Source: Atrina japonica
Lineage: Eukaryota > Mollusca > Bivalvia > Pterioida > Pinnidae
Direction of reading: 5' to 3'
Length of the DNA: 64,000 nt
NCBI GenBank assembly: GCA_030159075.1
Contig: BROG01000050.1
Location: 104,501-168,500 of the forward strand
Position numbers and translations under genes: made by a program. A model generated the notes under the pieces. The model had not been told where the DNA came from. It worked only from the letters and a program-made list of their open reading frames with translations, and searched no databases. Below are positions 1 to 10,639 of this stretch, piece after piece (the stretch's first letter is position 1; each line of letters begins with the position of its first letter).

Positions 1-1300
1 TATCGGACTCGTCAAATATTTAATTAATATGTAGCAACATTCGAAATTCTGTTGAACTCTTCTTGAAGCAACTCATGTTTGTTTCATGGAAAATACTCAG
101 ATTTGCTATTTTCTCACCTCAGAGTCTTAAAATTCTATCAAACAATATGTTGCCCTTATCAAGATCATTCAAAATATTGGGGATAAAAACCAACAAAAAA
201 ACTTATAATTGACAGTGCTGAAATTGACACCACAACAGACAAAATGATCTCGTAGAGTCTCCAGCAACACAAAAGTTGATGACGGTAAAGTATTTGATGA
301 ATTTAATATTTAATCACTGAACCCCTACAAGATATATAAAATATATGTGCCATTGTTTTTCAATAATAATATAAAGAGGTGATCAGGAAAGTCAGACACT
401 GTAATTACAAATGTGTAACCATATATGTCATAATTACGGTATCAATGACTCTCAACCTTATGAAAATTTATTGAATATGTAAACAGATAAATGATTACAC
501 GGGTTTGTTTTAAACCTGACTTAAACAAAACATTAACCAAGTATAGTTAGTTGATAGAGGAATCACTTTATGAATTCAATTCACTTGTACAAAACTTGTC
601 AAGTGTTCCAAATTCAGACACAGAAAACAGGGGATCTTAATATACAGGGTGTCATTGAGGCCATCTCGGCTGTTTTGTCTTACCTTTTTAGATAAATGAG
701 AAAAAATTGGAACCAAGAAAAATGAAACTTGAGAATTTACTCAAGTCTAACACTATTCAGCCAATCAGATTTCAGGATTAGCCAAAGTTGAGTAAAATTC
801 TTATGGTGCCAGGCACAGAGAAACAGAAACCCTGTCTAGTTATATTTACTGTTACACAGAAACAGAAACTCTGTCTAGTTATATGTTTCCATTAAAATTT
901 TCATAACTGCCCAAGCGGCATACACTTATCTGTTCTTCAAGGTCAGGAGTGCTTCTTAACAATGTTTGTTTGTTTGTTTATTGTTGTTTAACGTCCCACT
1001 CAAGAATATTTCACTCATATGGAGACGTCACCAAATGCCGGTGAAGGGCTTCAAATTTTAGTCTATGCTCGGTATTTACGGCCATTGAGCAGTGAGGGTT
1101 CTTTAACGTGCCGACACCTACTGTGACACGGGACCTCCAGTTTTTACTGTCTCATCCGAAAGACAGGAAACGAAACCTGTCGCCGGCGGGATTCGAACTC
1201 ACGACCTCACGACCAAGAGTCGAGCGCGCTACCGACTGAGCCAGGCCGGCTCTCTTAACAATTTGTTAATGATATTGTGCATTTTACGATATTAACAAAC
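1..1300. other. Intron at left edge
   Basis: Intron 3' of the last visible EGF exon. Apart from the SINE and its duplications I see no exon, RNA gene or other recognisable element in 1-950. Confidence 0.6.
964..1252 (-). mobile_element. tRNA-derived SINE, copy 1, with target-site duplication
   Basis: Read on the minus strand, the element starts with a tRNA-like head: A-box TGGCTCAGTCGG and B-box GTTCGAATCC. It ends in a T/G-rich simple tail, (TTTG)n on the plus strand. Ten-base direct repeats TCTTAACAAT flank it at 954-963 and 1253-1262. Body sequence is nearly identical to the copy at 16193-16479. I recall such sequences (cgtcccact... cactcatatggagacgtcacc) as frequent in bivalves. Confidence 0.88.
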
Positions 1301-1429
1301 CATTGCAGGTGTTTGTTTGTGGATCCTTATCGTAACCATGGTTACAGTTACAGGTGTAGCTTCCGACAGTGTTTACACATGCTGAGTTGGCAGGACAGCT
1401 TGCACTTCCACTTGAACACTCGTCTATAT
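1301..1429 (-). CDS. Mucin exon 18: calcium-binding EGF module (last exon in the window)
   Basis: The 129-nt exon is phase 1 to 1 (acceptor CCTTGTAG|AT, donor TGCAATG|GTTTGT). The translation DIDECSSGSASCPANSACV, then NTVGSYTCNCNHGYD has all six Cys and the D-I-D-E-C plus N...G.Y/F consensus of calcium-binding EGF domains. The 3' continuation of the gene must lie left of base 1. A SINE occupies most of the next 340 bases downstream. No further EGF exon was seen in 1-960. Confidence 0.88.
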
Positions 1430-1659
1430 CTACAAGGACAGAAAGTTAAATAGTCACGTGATTGTGATAAAAATAGAATAGATTAAAAATATAAAAATAT
1501 AAAAGTATGAATGCTGATAAAAAGCAGCATGACAAATACTTATCAAATTTGAAATTGTTGTCTTAGAAATGCCATATTTCGGTTTTAGTCCAACATAGGT
1601 CACTGTCGAACTTATCAAAGGCTAGGGACATTGGTGTTGATATATTCATTACTACATGT

Positions 1660-2350
1660 AGGAAAAACAGATAATCTGTGGGAATATCAATGTCTTACAA
1701 TTTATAATCTGTGGAGCATTTACATGCTTTACTATAAATAATTTTAGTATATCAATGTCCTACTATAGATAATATGAGGAGTATATCAATGTCCTACTAT
1801 AGATAACCTGTGAGTATATCAATGTCTTACTATATATAACCTGTGGTGTATATCAATGTCTTACTATATATAATCTGTGGAGTATATCAATGTCGTACTA
1901 TTTATAATCTGTGCGGTATTTAAATGTTTTACTATATATAATATGTGGAGCATATCAATGTCTAACGATAGATAATCTGAGTATATCAATGTCCTACTAT
2001 AGATAACCTGTGGTGTATATCAATGTCTTACTATAGATAACCTGTGGTGTATATCAATGTCTAACTATAGATAACTTTTGGTGTATATCAATGCGTTACT
2101 ATAGATAATCTGTAATGTGTGTTTATAAATATCATACAATAAAAGTACTATGGCAGTAACTAATTCCTAACTAAATAGATGATTTGTCGGGTAATGACAA
2201 TGTCTTACTATAAATAACACTGTGGAATATTCAAATGCCGTACTATTATTTATCAATTCTGTGCGGTATTCTATGCCATAAATATGAAAGAATATGTTAA
2301 TATCAAGTCTTAAATCATAATATGTGGTGTATATCATTAACTTACTATAC
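1660..2350. repeat. Intronic minisatellite, about 34-bp unit, degenerate
   Basis: Repeats of the type ataacctgtggtgtatatca with atgtcttactatat occur about 14-18 times at roughly 34-bp spacing, with length variation. Lies in the intron between EGF exons 17 and 18. The right end decays into a dispersed repeat. Confidence 0.75.
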
Positions 2351-2680
2351 CCAAACCTATTATTACGATTTTCTCTACTTTTACTATATGTACTTGATAT
2401 CAATGCGTTACTTATAACCTATGTACAATGTGTAATATATTAATACAATAAAATACCCTTAGCTATATATTTTGAGAAAATAATATCAGATCCTGTGTGG
2501 TATCTATATACAAATAAAAAGGTTGAGTTAATCCATTGAAGATGTAAAAGTGCCTATTCTGGATTCTCAAGCAATTTTCGCAAAATATATGCCATAAATA
2601 TAGAAAGAATTTTTATGCCTGCAGCTTAAATCATATTTCTGTTATTTTATATCATTTTATTCTGACACAGATAATGTTAT
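2340..2680 (+). repeat. Dispersed repeat family R2, copy 1
   Basis: Shares ordered blocks with 61180-61520 and 62380-62710: cgattttctctacttttact, cttgatat, tatattttgagaaaataat, aaggttgagttaat, aaagtgcc, and ttcgcaaaatatatg. Family function unknown. Confidence 0.6.
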
Positions 2681-2739
2681 AGACAATACTTTTCCATTTG
2701 TCTGAAAAGTTATCTTACCTGTACAGACGGTAGCACTTG

Positions 2740-3010
2740 ATATAACCTATACACCCGGCAAACAAGTACAGTTATATCCCTTCCAGCTATATATTTTGAG
2801 AACAACTTATCAGATGATGTACTGCATCTATATACCGCGGGAACATTGAGTCAATATCTGGAGACAAAAATATGGAAAAGTCAAAATATTCAGATTCTGA
2901 AGCAATTTTTCGATAAAAGTTATATAGATCATGTCTTGAATTGTTATGACTGAATGTATATACCTTTCTAAATTGATTCTTGGTATCATTTTATTCTCAA
3001 CCCAGTTAAA
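2740..3010 (+). repeat. Dispersed repeat family R2, copy 2 (diverged)
   Basis: Aligns with the copy just to its left through agctatatattttgagaa, atcagat, tatctatatac and attctcaagcaattttcg-like blocks, so 2340-3010 looks like a diverged tandem pair. Its minus strand mimics an EGF exon by chance (see rejected items). Confidence 0.5.
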
Positions 3011-3126
3011 TCAAGGGAGATAATCATTTTCCTATCACTGAAATCATATAAAAGCGTTTACACGTCATCAAGTGAATGATCTCCCTTGATTCTGTTTACA
3101 AAATCAAAATAGTAAAAATGTGTTAC

Positions 3127-3240
3127 CTAAACATGTTCGTGAATCAGATGACAATTCATATCCAGATGTACAGCTGCATTTAAAACCATTCGCAATGTTG
3201 GTACAAAAATAACCTGGATATGCACGGTTGTTGGTATAAC
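3127..3240 (-). CDS. Mucin exon 17: EGF-like module, first cysteines not visible
   Basis: The 114-nt exon is phase 1 to 1 (acceptor TTAAAATCAG|GT, donor TGTTTAG|GTAACA). It encodes GYFCTNIANGFKCSC, then TSGYELSSDSRTC, a clear EGF C-terminal half; joined to exon 18 it reads RTCLDIDEC. The residues before GYFC (YTNNRAYP) have no Cys, so the module lacks the usual first two. Either a small exon between 3241 and 4342 was missed, a downstream in-phase acceptor (CATATCCAG|GT near 3216) is the true one, or the module is degenerate. Too short for a standard ORF scan; identified by motif and phase. Confidence 0.7.
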   Translation of the reverse strand, partial: VIPTTVHIQVIFVPTLRMVLNAAVHLDMNCHLIHEHV

Positions 3241-3394
3241 CTGATTTTAATATGATAAAAGGTCAACAAGAAGTGTGTTTGTAACTTTATAAACAGTTGT
3301 ATAACAATGTCTGTGTAATTAATCCTATATTTTAAGTTTTAACTTTATATTTTAGATAGAGACCGGATAATGACTGTGCGAACCAAGTACTTTA

Positions 3395-4160
3395 CTTACA
3401 GGGCCCTGTACGCTGCATACTTCTTTTAAGTTAGAGACCAGTTATCTACTCACAGGGCCCTGTCCACTGCATACTTCTAAAGTTAGAGCCCAGTTCTATA
3501 CTTAAAAGGCCCTGTACACTGCATACCGCATACTTATAAATTATTGACACAGGGATATCGAAAACCGCGTTTAATGTCAACGTTCCGCAAGTTTTACGGT
3601 CGGTATAATAGTCTTGTTTGCGACTACTCTTTTCACTAAAGGAAATGTTGAGTTGCCTTTTCGTTTGCGGTTGTTGAACAGTTGTATTACAATTGTGGCG
3701 AGGATACACTCCTCACGTGTTTCACTGGACTTGACTGTGGACTCACGGCGGGTGTGACCGGTCGACTGATGCTTAAGTCCTCCATGGCACCTGATCCCAC
3801 CTCTTGGTTTCTAGAGGTCCTGTGTTTGTCCATTTTTTATAAAGTTAGATCTATGTCCAGACATACTTAAATTGCCCTTTACACTTTGGTATCGCATAGG
3901 TTTTTATATTAGAGACCAGTCATATGCAAACAGGGCCTGGTACATTGCATTTCGAACTTGAGAGCCCAGTTATACTGCATACCTCTAAAGTGGGAACAAT
4001 CTATAAATGTATCTTCTTTTAAAAATGTACATATGCTATTTTGAACGGCTCTGTAAACTGCATACTTATTAAATGAGAGCAAAATATTAACTTTAACGGC
4101 CATGTACACTGCATACTTATTAAATAAGAACAACATTTTACTTTAGCGGCCCTGAAAAAT
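3395..4160. repeat. Intronic repeats around ggccctgtacactgcatac, split by an unrelated insert
   Basis: Units of about 50-58 bp with the core ggccctgtacactgcatac lie at about 3400, 3457, 3508 and again at about 3934, 4040, 4098 and 4149. The two blocks are separated by about 400 bp that lack the unit. Confidence 0.7.
3700..3835 (+). repeat. Possible dispersed bivalve repeat fragment
   Basis: The stretch containing ggtgtgaccggtcgactgat and cacctgatcccacctc resembles, from memory, a sequence frequent in bivalve genomes and transcripts. It interrupts the surrounding minisatellite. I found no second copy in the window, so this rests on recollection alone. Confidence 0.35.
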
Positions 4161-4342
4161 GGATTCTATGAAAGATCAATATCCTGTAAAATGTCCCTGT
4201 AAGTCCTAATTTGGACAGAATTCCGAGGTTTCTACTTATATGGCAATGAGCACATGTTTTGTTTACAAGTGGAAGAGTTGCTATGTGTATCAAATAGTAT
4301 ATGCATTGTAGAAGTGATACCTGTTACGGATACGACACCTAC

Positions 4343-4583
4343 CTTCACAGAATATGCCATTCCCTACTAGCCCTGTGGGACAAGGTCCACAGCTATACGG
4401 CAATGAATTGCTGCTAACTTGTGAAGCCGCGACGTCTGTACACTGTACGTTTTCAGCGCATGGTGAATCCAAACAACCGTCGATGTCCTCAGTGCAGAAA
4501 GTTCCATCGTATCCGTTATGACAGACACAAGGCACAACAACAAACAGATCATTACTGGTAATATTGAAGTCACAATCGCCATT
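4343..4583 (-). CDS. Mucin exon 16: two EGF-like modules
   Basis: The 241-nt exon goes from phase 0 to phase 1 (acceptor CATGTTTACAG|AAT, donor TGTGAAG|GTAGGT). It completes the first EGF (NGDCDF, then VPCVCHNGYDGTFC) and encodes a second (DGCLDSPCAENVQC, then YSCGPCPTGLVGNGIFC). The phase-0 join to exon 15 gives CKCENGDCDF, which supports both boundaries. The second EGF has an extended loop between its fourth and fifth Cys (ASQVSSNSLPYS). Confidence 0.87.
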
Positions 4584-4619
4584 CTGTAAACATGAAGAAG
4601 TAACAATCAATAATTGAAA

Positions 4620-4800
4620 CTGAAAGTCCATTAGAATACGAGAAATTGGATGTAGGTAGAAATGGTCTAAGCATAAAGAACAACTGCAAATCCCAAACAG
4701 GATGGGACCAGGTGTTCGGAAGGAGTCAGCAGCCCCATTTAGCAAATATTACAGGGAAACCTTTCGAGTTCGGTGAAATGGTCAAGCTCGGTGGTAATGT
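4620..4800 (+). repeat. Dispersed repeat R3, copy 1
   Basis: Shares ordered blocks with copies near 11.95-12.12 and 16.76-16.99 kb: aaatggtct, ggaaggagtcagc, ccccatttagca and ggtggtaatgtca. Intron between exons 15 and 16. Confidence 0.7.
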
Positions 4801-5830
4801 CATTAATTGGTCCTGATAAGTGAAAGGGAGTCACTGAATGTGGTCGTGCTTCAGATTAACATATTCTCATATTGTTGAACAAGATCCCAGTAACGACCAT
4901 AAAAAGGGTCGATTTCAAGTGTTCAACAGCGAACCATATGAAATGTTTCAGGAATAATTCATGATAAATCTTTCAACTTATAATACTGAAATGCCACAAA
5001 CCCAACCCTTAAAAAAAACCTACCCAATAAATTTGTTCAATGTGCAACATCTCTTGTAAGAGACCTCCCATTTGTATCATCATTTTTATTTCAAACAAGG
5101 TACACAAATTTATCTTTTTTTTTACAGGGCAAATTTCCTTGTCAACCCTAGGGTATTAATGATAAGATAAGTGTGCTGCAAAATCGCGATACAATTTTAT
5201 AATATAGAGCTTCTATGCATTGAGAATGCAATATATGGTTACTTATTTCATTCTTTATTCGCGTACATAAACATTATATATATGAAGCATGGGATAAAAT
5301 TATAAAATATAAATATGTTGAGTGGATCGCTACATTTCAATTCTCGCGGGAAAAACTAACGGTATCGTTTGGTGTAAATAATTTGGTGATTCTAGGGTAG
5401 TGCAAGAACATGTTCTCATCAAATCTCGTCCAAGCACCGAGAACTCAATGGAGAACAAAAACACTGAAGTCGAAAAAGGAGATGATCAATAGTTGCAATA
5501 TTATTGGTTCGCCATATTTGTTTTTCTCAACTCCTGCTAAAAGGCGAAAAGGTGAAAATTCGTACCGAGAACAGGGTTCCGCGTCGATGTTTTTCGCGTC
5601 TAGACGAGCGTTCTTATTCAAGAACAGTGTTCTCGTGTCAAGAACATCTCACCCCAAAGTCAAATTCTATGAAAACCTTTATCTCTGAGGCATCATATCT
5701 GATAGATACAAACTATTACATTTTATATTAAGGTGTCAATCTTTCATAAAACAATACATAGACATTTAAGAGGCATCAAATCTTACATTTACAAGACGGT
5801 ATATTGAAAGTGACGAGACATTTGACATAC
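4801..5830. other. Intron remainder between exons 15 and 16
   Basis: AT-rich intron. The two open frames near 5410-5731 have no recognisable domain. I see no exon signal. Confidence 0.5.
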
Positions 5831-6111
5831 CTCACATTTACAATATTGGATTTTGGGTGTAAACAATGATTCAGCTTTCCCGTCAGATGCCGTTACTATA
5901 ATTCTTCCGTCACTGATGTCTGGAACAGATGTCCATGATAAAACCCTGGTATCATTGTTAATGCTAACCCCAAATGGTGCATCACTTAAAAAGAATGTAA
6001 TGTTATCTCCGTTTCTGTCCTCGACATCGAGTATCAACAGAGTGTCGTATGACAGACCTGATTTCACTGTCAATGTAACATTTCCATTTTTAATTTCTGG
6101 TGGATAATTTG
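5831..6111 (-). CDS. Mucin exon 15: cadherin/Ig-like domain and start of first EGF
   Basis: The 281-nt exon goes from phase 1 to phase 0 (acceptor TTTTCTTACAG|CA, donor TGTGAG|GTATGT). The translation NYPPEIKNGNVTLTVKSGL, then LDVEDRNGDNITFFLSDAPFG, VLSWTSVPDISDG and VTASDGKAES has the PP start, D.DGD..tf.ls, and W.P...G...ftv.a.Dg pattern of He_PIG or cadherin-like Ig folds. It ends IQYCKCE, the first Cys pair of an EGF module completed by the next exon. Placement between vWD and EGF matches molluscan and cnidarian mucin-like proteins as I recall them. Confidence 0.85.
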
Positions 6112-6183
6112 CTGTAAGAAAAGAAATAAAAATCAATAAATGATAATGCACTGGAATTCTGATGATATAAAATCATACACAAC

Positions 6184-6184
6184 T

Positions 6185-6267
<83 letters not shown>
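6184..6267. repeat. (CT)n microsatellite
   Basis: About 40 CT dinucleotides in the intron between exons 14 and 15. Confidence 0.98.
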
Positions 6268-6269
<2 letters not shown>

Positions 6270-6271
<2 letters not shown>

Positions 6272-7640
6272 GTGTGTGTTTGTATATGTAAACGTGTATT
6301 CATTAATGTGTCAGTGGATGATTGACACACTGCACTTCAATCTTGTTTGCTTGATTTACGTTTTGAAAGTTCACGTTCAACAAAATATTTTAAAGATTGT
6401 TTAATTGTCAATTTATTAACTTTCTGTTAAGAATACGTGGTTTTTACTAAATTGTCTGCGTAAAATATAATAAATCTCTTTGAAATTTAATTTTATAGAG
6501 GATAAAAAATCTAATACGGCAAAGTGACCCGCAAATAATTTTTATGATTCTTTAGCACTATGACATTTGTGTTATCAATATACATTTTTTCTCTTTTTTA
6601 CTTTCAAAATAATTATAATATTGACGAATTATTCGATAGACATGTACATGTATACCCAGTGTGCTAAAATAGCTCTTGCACGATTTTATTTAAATGTTCT
6701 GTAAACTGAGCATCCATTGAATAAATTTGGCTTTTACAATGCCATGGATTTTGGAAAATGCAACAAGGTATGAAAAAGCCATTTGAATTTTTTAAAACTA
6801 GTACACATGTTTATCAATATGTAGATACGAGGATGGTATCGCGTCCGTATTGATGAGCATCAGACTCTATAAACGGGAGTACAGAGTCAAACCTACTGTT
6901 ACCGGAACAATAATTAATATTATAATTTTGTAAACAATTAAAAAATATATATTTGTACACAAGGGAAACTGGATGAAATACATCACACAATGAGGCCGAT
7001 CTGTAATCTTAAACACCGAAGGAATGTGATTACTCGACGTCACGGATAATACACTTTATTTAATACACCAAAGATAAATCACTTAGTTAAAAGAGAAACT
7101 ACTTGAATTCATTTTTAAAATCCTCATTTTTGCGCATTTAGATTCAGAATTTTCTGATTGTTATGATTCCTTGGTCTCTTATTAAACTCAAATATGCACA
7201 ATAGTATTAACTGTCGACAGTCAACATCGTTACCCACATGTACTTCCTTTTAGTCTGTCACGGTGGATCTAAAAAGGGGTTATGTACATCAGGTCAACAA
7301 AAATGTTCCCTGTTTAAATTTCCCTTTTCCTTCTTTTAGAAATTGTATATATATATATATATAGGTTTTCCTCACTTACTAACGCGAATGAATAATGTTC
7401 ATGCTATCATTTCATTGTCACTTCAATTTTTGGTAAACGACGTTATGTAACGTTAGATTTTACTTGAAGTTATTTTAAACATTCAATAGTGCAGACCCAT
7501 TATTTTTAAAGCAATTTTTTAGGCTTAATACATATCAGATTTAATTAAAGTTGTATCATTCTAAAAGCTCAGAATTTGAACTATGTGTTTCGACTAAAAT
7601 TTAAATTTCGATAAAAATTATGATAAACACCCTAAGGCTT
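6270..7640. other. Intron remainder between exons 14 and 15
   Basis: AT-rich intron. A short (TA)n occurs at about 7346-7363. No exon, RNA gene or element recognised. Confidence 0.5.
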
Positions 7641-7647
7641 TTTTTGA

Positions 7648-7649
<2 letters not shown>

Positions 7650-7681
<32 letters not shown>

Positions 7682-7710
7682 ACACCATATATATATAATA
7701 TAGATATATG

Positions 7711-7782
<72 letters not shown>

Positions 7783-7803
7783 ATATATATATATATATAT
7801 ATA

Positions 7804-7873
<70 letters not shown>

Positions 7874-7880
7874 TTATAAT

Positions 7881-7953
<73 letters not shown>
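7650..7953. repeat. (AC)n followed by long (AT)n microsatellite
   Basis: About 15 AC dinucleotides (7650-7679), then roughly 260 bp of AT repeats with interruptions. It ends about 48 bp from the donor of exon 14. Confidence 0.97.
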
Positions 7954-7955
<2 letters not shown>

Positions 7956-8001
7956 TCAGCATTAGTTTTACTTATAAATAATGAATAATAAGTTTTCATA
8001 C

Positions 8002-8295
8002 CAAGACTTGCTTGAGTTTCCTGAAGTTGCACAAGAGAGGAAGTGGTGCCCGCAGCAAGATTAGCATCACCCGTGGCGGCAAAGTCCAGATAGCATTGCT
8101 TTCGTACAGATGGGTCAGGGTCCGTTTGTCCGGATTGGTAACACGTGTCTTCAGCCAGCTGACGAACAGTATCATTCGGAAACATAATCGTCAAATTGGA
8201 GTTGAAAAATATTGGTTGGAAACTGGAGTTGACGTATGTACTCCAACTCTCTCCATTAGAGTAGGTAAAAAGGCTGGTTTGATTTGTGTTTTGCC
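8002..8295 (-). CDS. Mucin exon 14: C-terminal vWD extension
   Basis: The exon has 294 nt, phase 1 to 1 (acceptor TTTTTCTTAG|GG, donor AGTCTTG|GTATGA). It starts with the split Trp then QNTNQTSLFTYSNGESWSTY, the conserved W.....SLF.Y segment after vWD in MUC4-like proteins. Further on are EDTCYQSGQTDPDPSVRKQC and CYLDFAATGDANLA, the paired Cys and D..ATG block of this region. Several sequons are present. The downstream intron begins, within 50 bp, with a long TA-rich microsatellite. Confidence 0.87.
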
Positions 8296-8544
8296 CTAAG
8301 AAAAATGTGGTGAAAAGACATTTGAAAATGTTCGGATATTTTCTATTACGTGATGTAATGAATAGTTTAGTTTTTTATTTGCTGTGTGTCAAAGAAACAT
8401 CTGCTTTTGAGTGTTATATGGTATAAAATTAGGGGAGTCAATAGATATGTAATTGAGCAAAAATAGGGCAATAAAATATGCAAAAAATTTGGAAAAAAAT
8501 ATTTTTGAGATAAAAAGTGTTTTTCCTTTCCAAAATATACATAC

Positions 8545-8652
8545 ATAGTACTCCATAATTGTAGATTTCCGCCTCTGTTGAAAGCGACATGACAGTGCCA
8601 TCTGGTGTTGTGAAATCATCCTCCTTTATGCCATTGAAGTTTCCCAGCAAAC
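8545..8652 (-). CDS. Mucin exon 13: vWD GLLGNFNG loop
   Basis: The short exon of 108 nt is phase 1 to 1 (acceptor CATAATTCAG|GT, donor TACTAT|GTATGT). It reads GLLGNFNGIKEDDFTTPDGT, the vWD loop that in classical domains is CGLCGNFNG; both loop Cys are replaced, as in MUC4-type proteins. The acidic DDF..PDG that follows is also typical. The donor leaves T, which joins GG of the next exon to make Trp. Confidence 0.87.
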
Positions 8653-9315
8653 CTGAATTATGTAAAACTTAGATGAATGTTTCTTTTGTCATGAAATTCA
8701 GATCAAGAATTTTTTTTCTTCATTTTGATTGAAAACTCTTATGTTGCGATTATAACACAGGACATTTGTTTAAAATCTCAGTAATTAGATTTAAGATTGT
8801 AAAAGAAAGAATAGAAATAGAAATAAAAATAAAATGAAAAAAATATCACTGTTAAAGTTTTCATTTTTTATATTTTTTTTACGTCTTGCGAAAACTTTTC
8901 GAAAAGACTGAAATCTGAAATCTTATCAAATTATTCAAAGTGTCTATATTTGCATACAAAATTGTACTTAACCTTTTCATATGTAATGCTCGAACGGCTT
9001 CAACAATTCATTACATTAAAGTTTTCTACACAGATTTTATCAGATTTAAAAACAGAAAACCTGTATTGTCCGATTCACATAACTTGGAAGTGCTGAGTAA
9101 CATTTTGATTGTCATACGGACGAGTCTACTCACCTTTCGGTTATGACATAATTCGCGTAGAATCATTTTAATCTTCACTGGATACTCTATACGTATGGTG
9201 ACTCTAGCCAATGTAATTTAAATGTTGTGCTTTATTACCAAAAATCTAAACTAATCCGCGTCAAGAAAGGGTTCTCAAGACCCCATCCTGTGAGATTATA
9301 TGGTTTTTACTATAC
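8653..9315. other. Intron between exons 12 and 13
   Basis: AT-rich, with an A-rich run near 8800-8850. Overlapping small frames on both strands at 8940-9211 lack domains. Nothing else seen. Confidence 0.5.
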
Positions 9316-9534
9316 CTTTTGTTTGATTCTGCCATGTTGATGTCGCCTCGGTAACAAGCTGAAACATTTTATACTGGAGTTTTACACCTACTGTGATGCC
9401 ACCCGTAAAGATCATGGAATATGTATATACAGGTGGCGATGATGAGTCATTGGTCTTTAGAATCGTAACCTGGTTCCAGTCAATAGGTCCGGCTGAAAGG
9501 TCCACATCCACAAGTTGACCATTCCTCAGAAATT
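9316..9534 (-). CDS. Mucin exon 12: vWD domain, middle
   Basis: The exon has 219 nt, phase 1 to 1 (acceptor TTGCTTCAG|AA, donor ACAAAAG|GTATAG). The translation includes FLRNGQLVDVDLSAG and YSMIFTGGITVGVKLQYKM, matching the central vWD strands (V.Vng..vd....  and the strand before the GLxGNFNG loop). It contains a sequon (NDS) and lacks Cys, as is common for MUC4-like degenerate vWD domains. Confidence 0.85.
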
Positions 9535-10146
9535 CTGAAGCAATACAAGAATAAAAAAATGATTGTATTAAATTTAAAAACTCTACCTAAAATGATATGA
9601 AACCAAGACATTTAGATATTGTATAATCATATATTTTCGTTGAGGATTAAATTTCGTTATTCTCGTGGGTAACAAACAATAATTCCATGAAAGGAAATCT
9701 GCACATGATTGAGGGGTAATAGGACATATAGCCATGAACTTTGACAGACAGTATAATGTACCTCTGTATTAATGCCTGTGTATTATACAAAATAAAGATA
9801 CATTGAAACTGATAAAACTCTTCATTTAATTTGACATGATGTACAATGTACTACGGTTACATCTGTTAATTTATCGTCAAACACCTCGATTATGTGTTAG
9901 GACACAAAAGCAACATAATGTAAATTCATAGAATTTATTTCATAAGGAAAAATATGAAGATTTAAACCATAAAAATAAATGACAAAAACATGAAATTGTA
10001 TCAAATATGCATATTAATGTGTCTGGATACTAATGGCATATATTTATATCATAATGTCCCACCATGTTATGTCAGTAAAATGATATTAGTAAGCATTTAC
10101 AATTTGTCAATATATTGCCCATTTTTTCATCAAAATCATGACTCAC
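9535..10146. other. Intron between exons 11 and 12
   Basis: AT-rich intron with no recognisable element. Confidence 0.5.
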
Positions 10147-10371
10147 CTACTCCATCTTTGGTTGCATTCATTCGAATCTCCACTAAGTCACTCGCTGGAG
10201 ACGACTGCTTGCCAGCTATACCACTAATATACGTAGCACTACCACCTACCACAGAAAAACGACCCTGGAACTCCATAGAGTCAGCTTTCATAAGAACGTA
10301 TTCTCCGAGTCCGTTAAAAGTGAATTCTCTTTCATCCAATGAACTCAAGTGTGGGTCGCCAACAGCACCGC
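10147..10371 (-). CDS. Mucin exon 11: vWD domain start with GDPH motif
   Basis: The exon has 225 nt, phase 1 to 1 (acceptor ATCAACAG|GC, donor GAGTAG|GTGAG). It begins GGAVGDPHLSSLDEREFTFN, the opening of a von Willebrand type D domain, followed by GLGEYVLMKAD and FQGRFSVV. GDPH is the motif at which MUC4 and gel-forming mucins undergo autocatalytic Asp-Pro cleavage (established for those proteins). Cleavage here is inferred. The intron on its 5' side carries a CA/TA microsatellite within about 40 bp and a 63-bp minisatellite. Confidence 0.9.
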
Positions 10372-10410
10372 CTGTTGATAATATTAAAGTTAGTGAAATG
10401 ATATAGTTCC

Positions 10411-10412
<2 letters not shown>

Positions 10413-10472
<60 letters not shown>

Positions 10473-10491
10473 CATATATATATATATACAC

Positions 10492-10560
<69 letters not shown>
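10413..10560. repeat. (CA)n-(TA)n compound microsatellite
   Basis: About 26 CA dinucleotides followed by about 95 bp of TA repeats, about 40 bp from the vWD exon acceptor. Confidence 0.97.
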
Positions 10561-10561
<1 letters not shown>

Positions 10562-10639
10562 TGGCACATTTCCAAAGACAGGTGGCTACTATATTTAAGA
10601 TTTTCTGTGTTACTGGTGATTTTTTAATATCCATTTCAA

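Noticed and set aside
1180..1252. tRNA gene
   Set aside because: It is the tRNA-like head of a SINE: it continues into a SINE body, has target duplications, and a second copy exists at 16410-16479.
2719..2857. Apparent decayed calcium-binding EGF exon on the minus strand (CAG|ATATTGAC acceptor, YNCTCLPG and SSATVC segments, donor ACAG|GTAAG)
   Set aside because: It needs several frameshifts and contains stops, and the same interval aligns with dispersed repeat R2 at 2340, 61180 and 62380. The EGF look is coincidental.
3446..3870. Small frames on both strands in the intron at 3.4-3.9 kb
   Set aside because: They overlap intronic repeats and a probable dispersed repeat; no domain or splice context.
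7618..7962. Ile-Tyr repeat frame
   Set aside because: Translation of an AT microsatellite.
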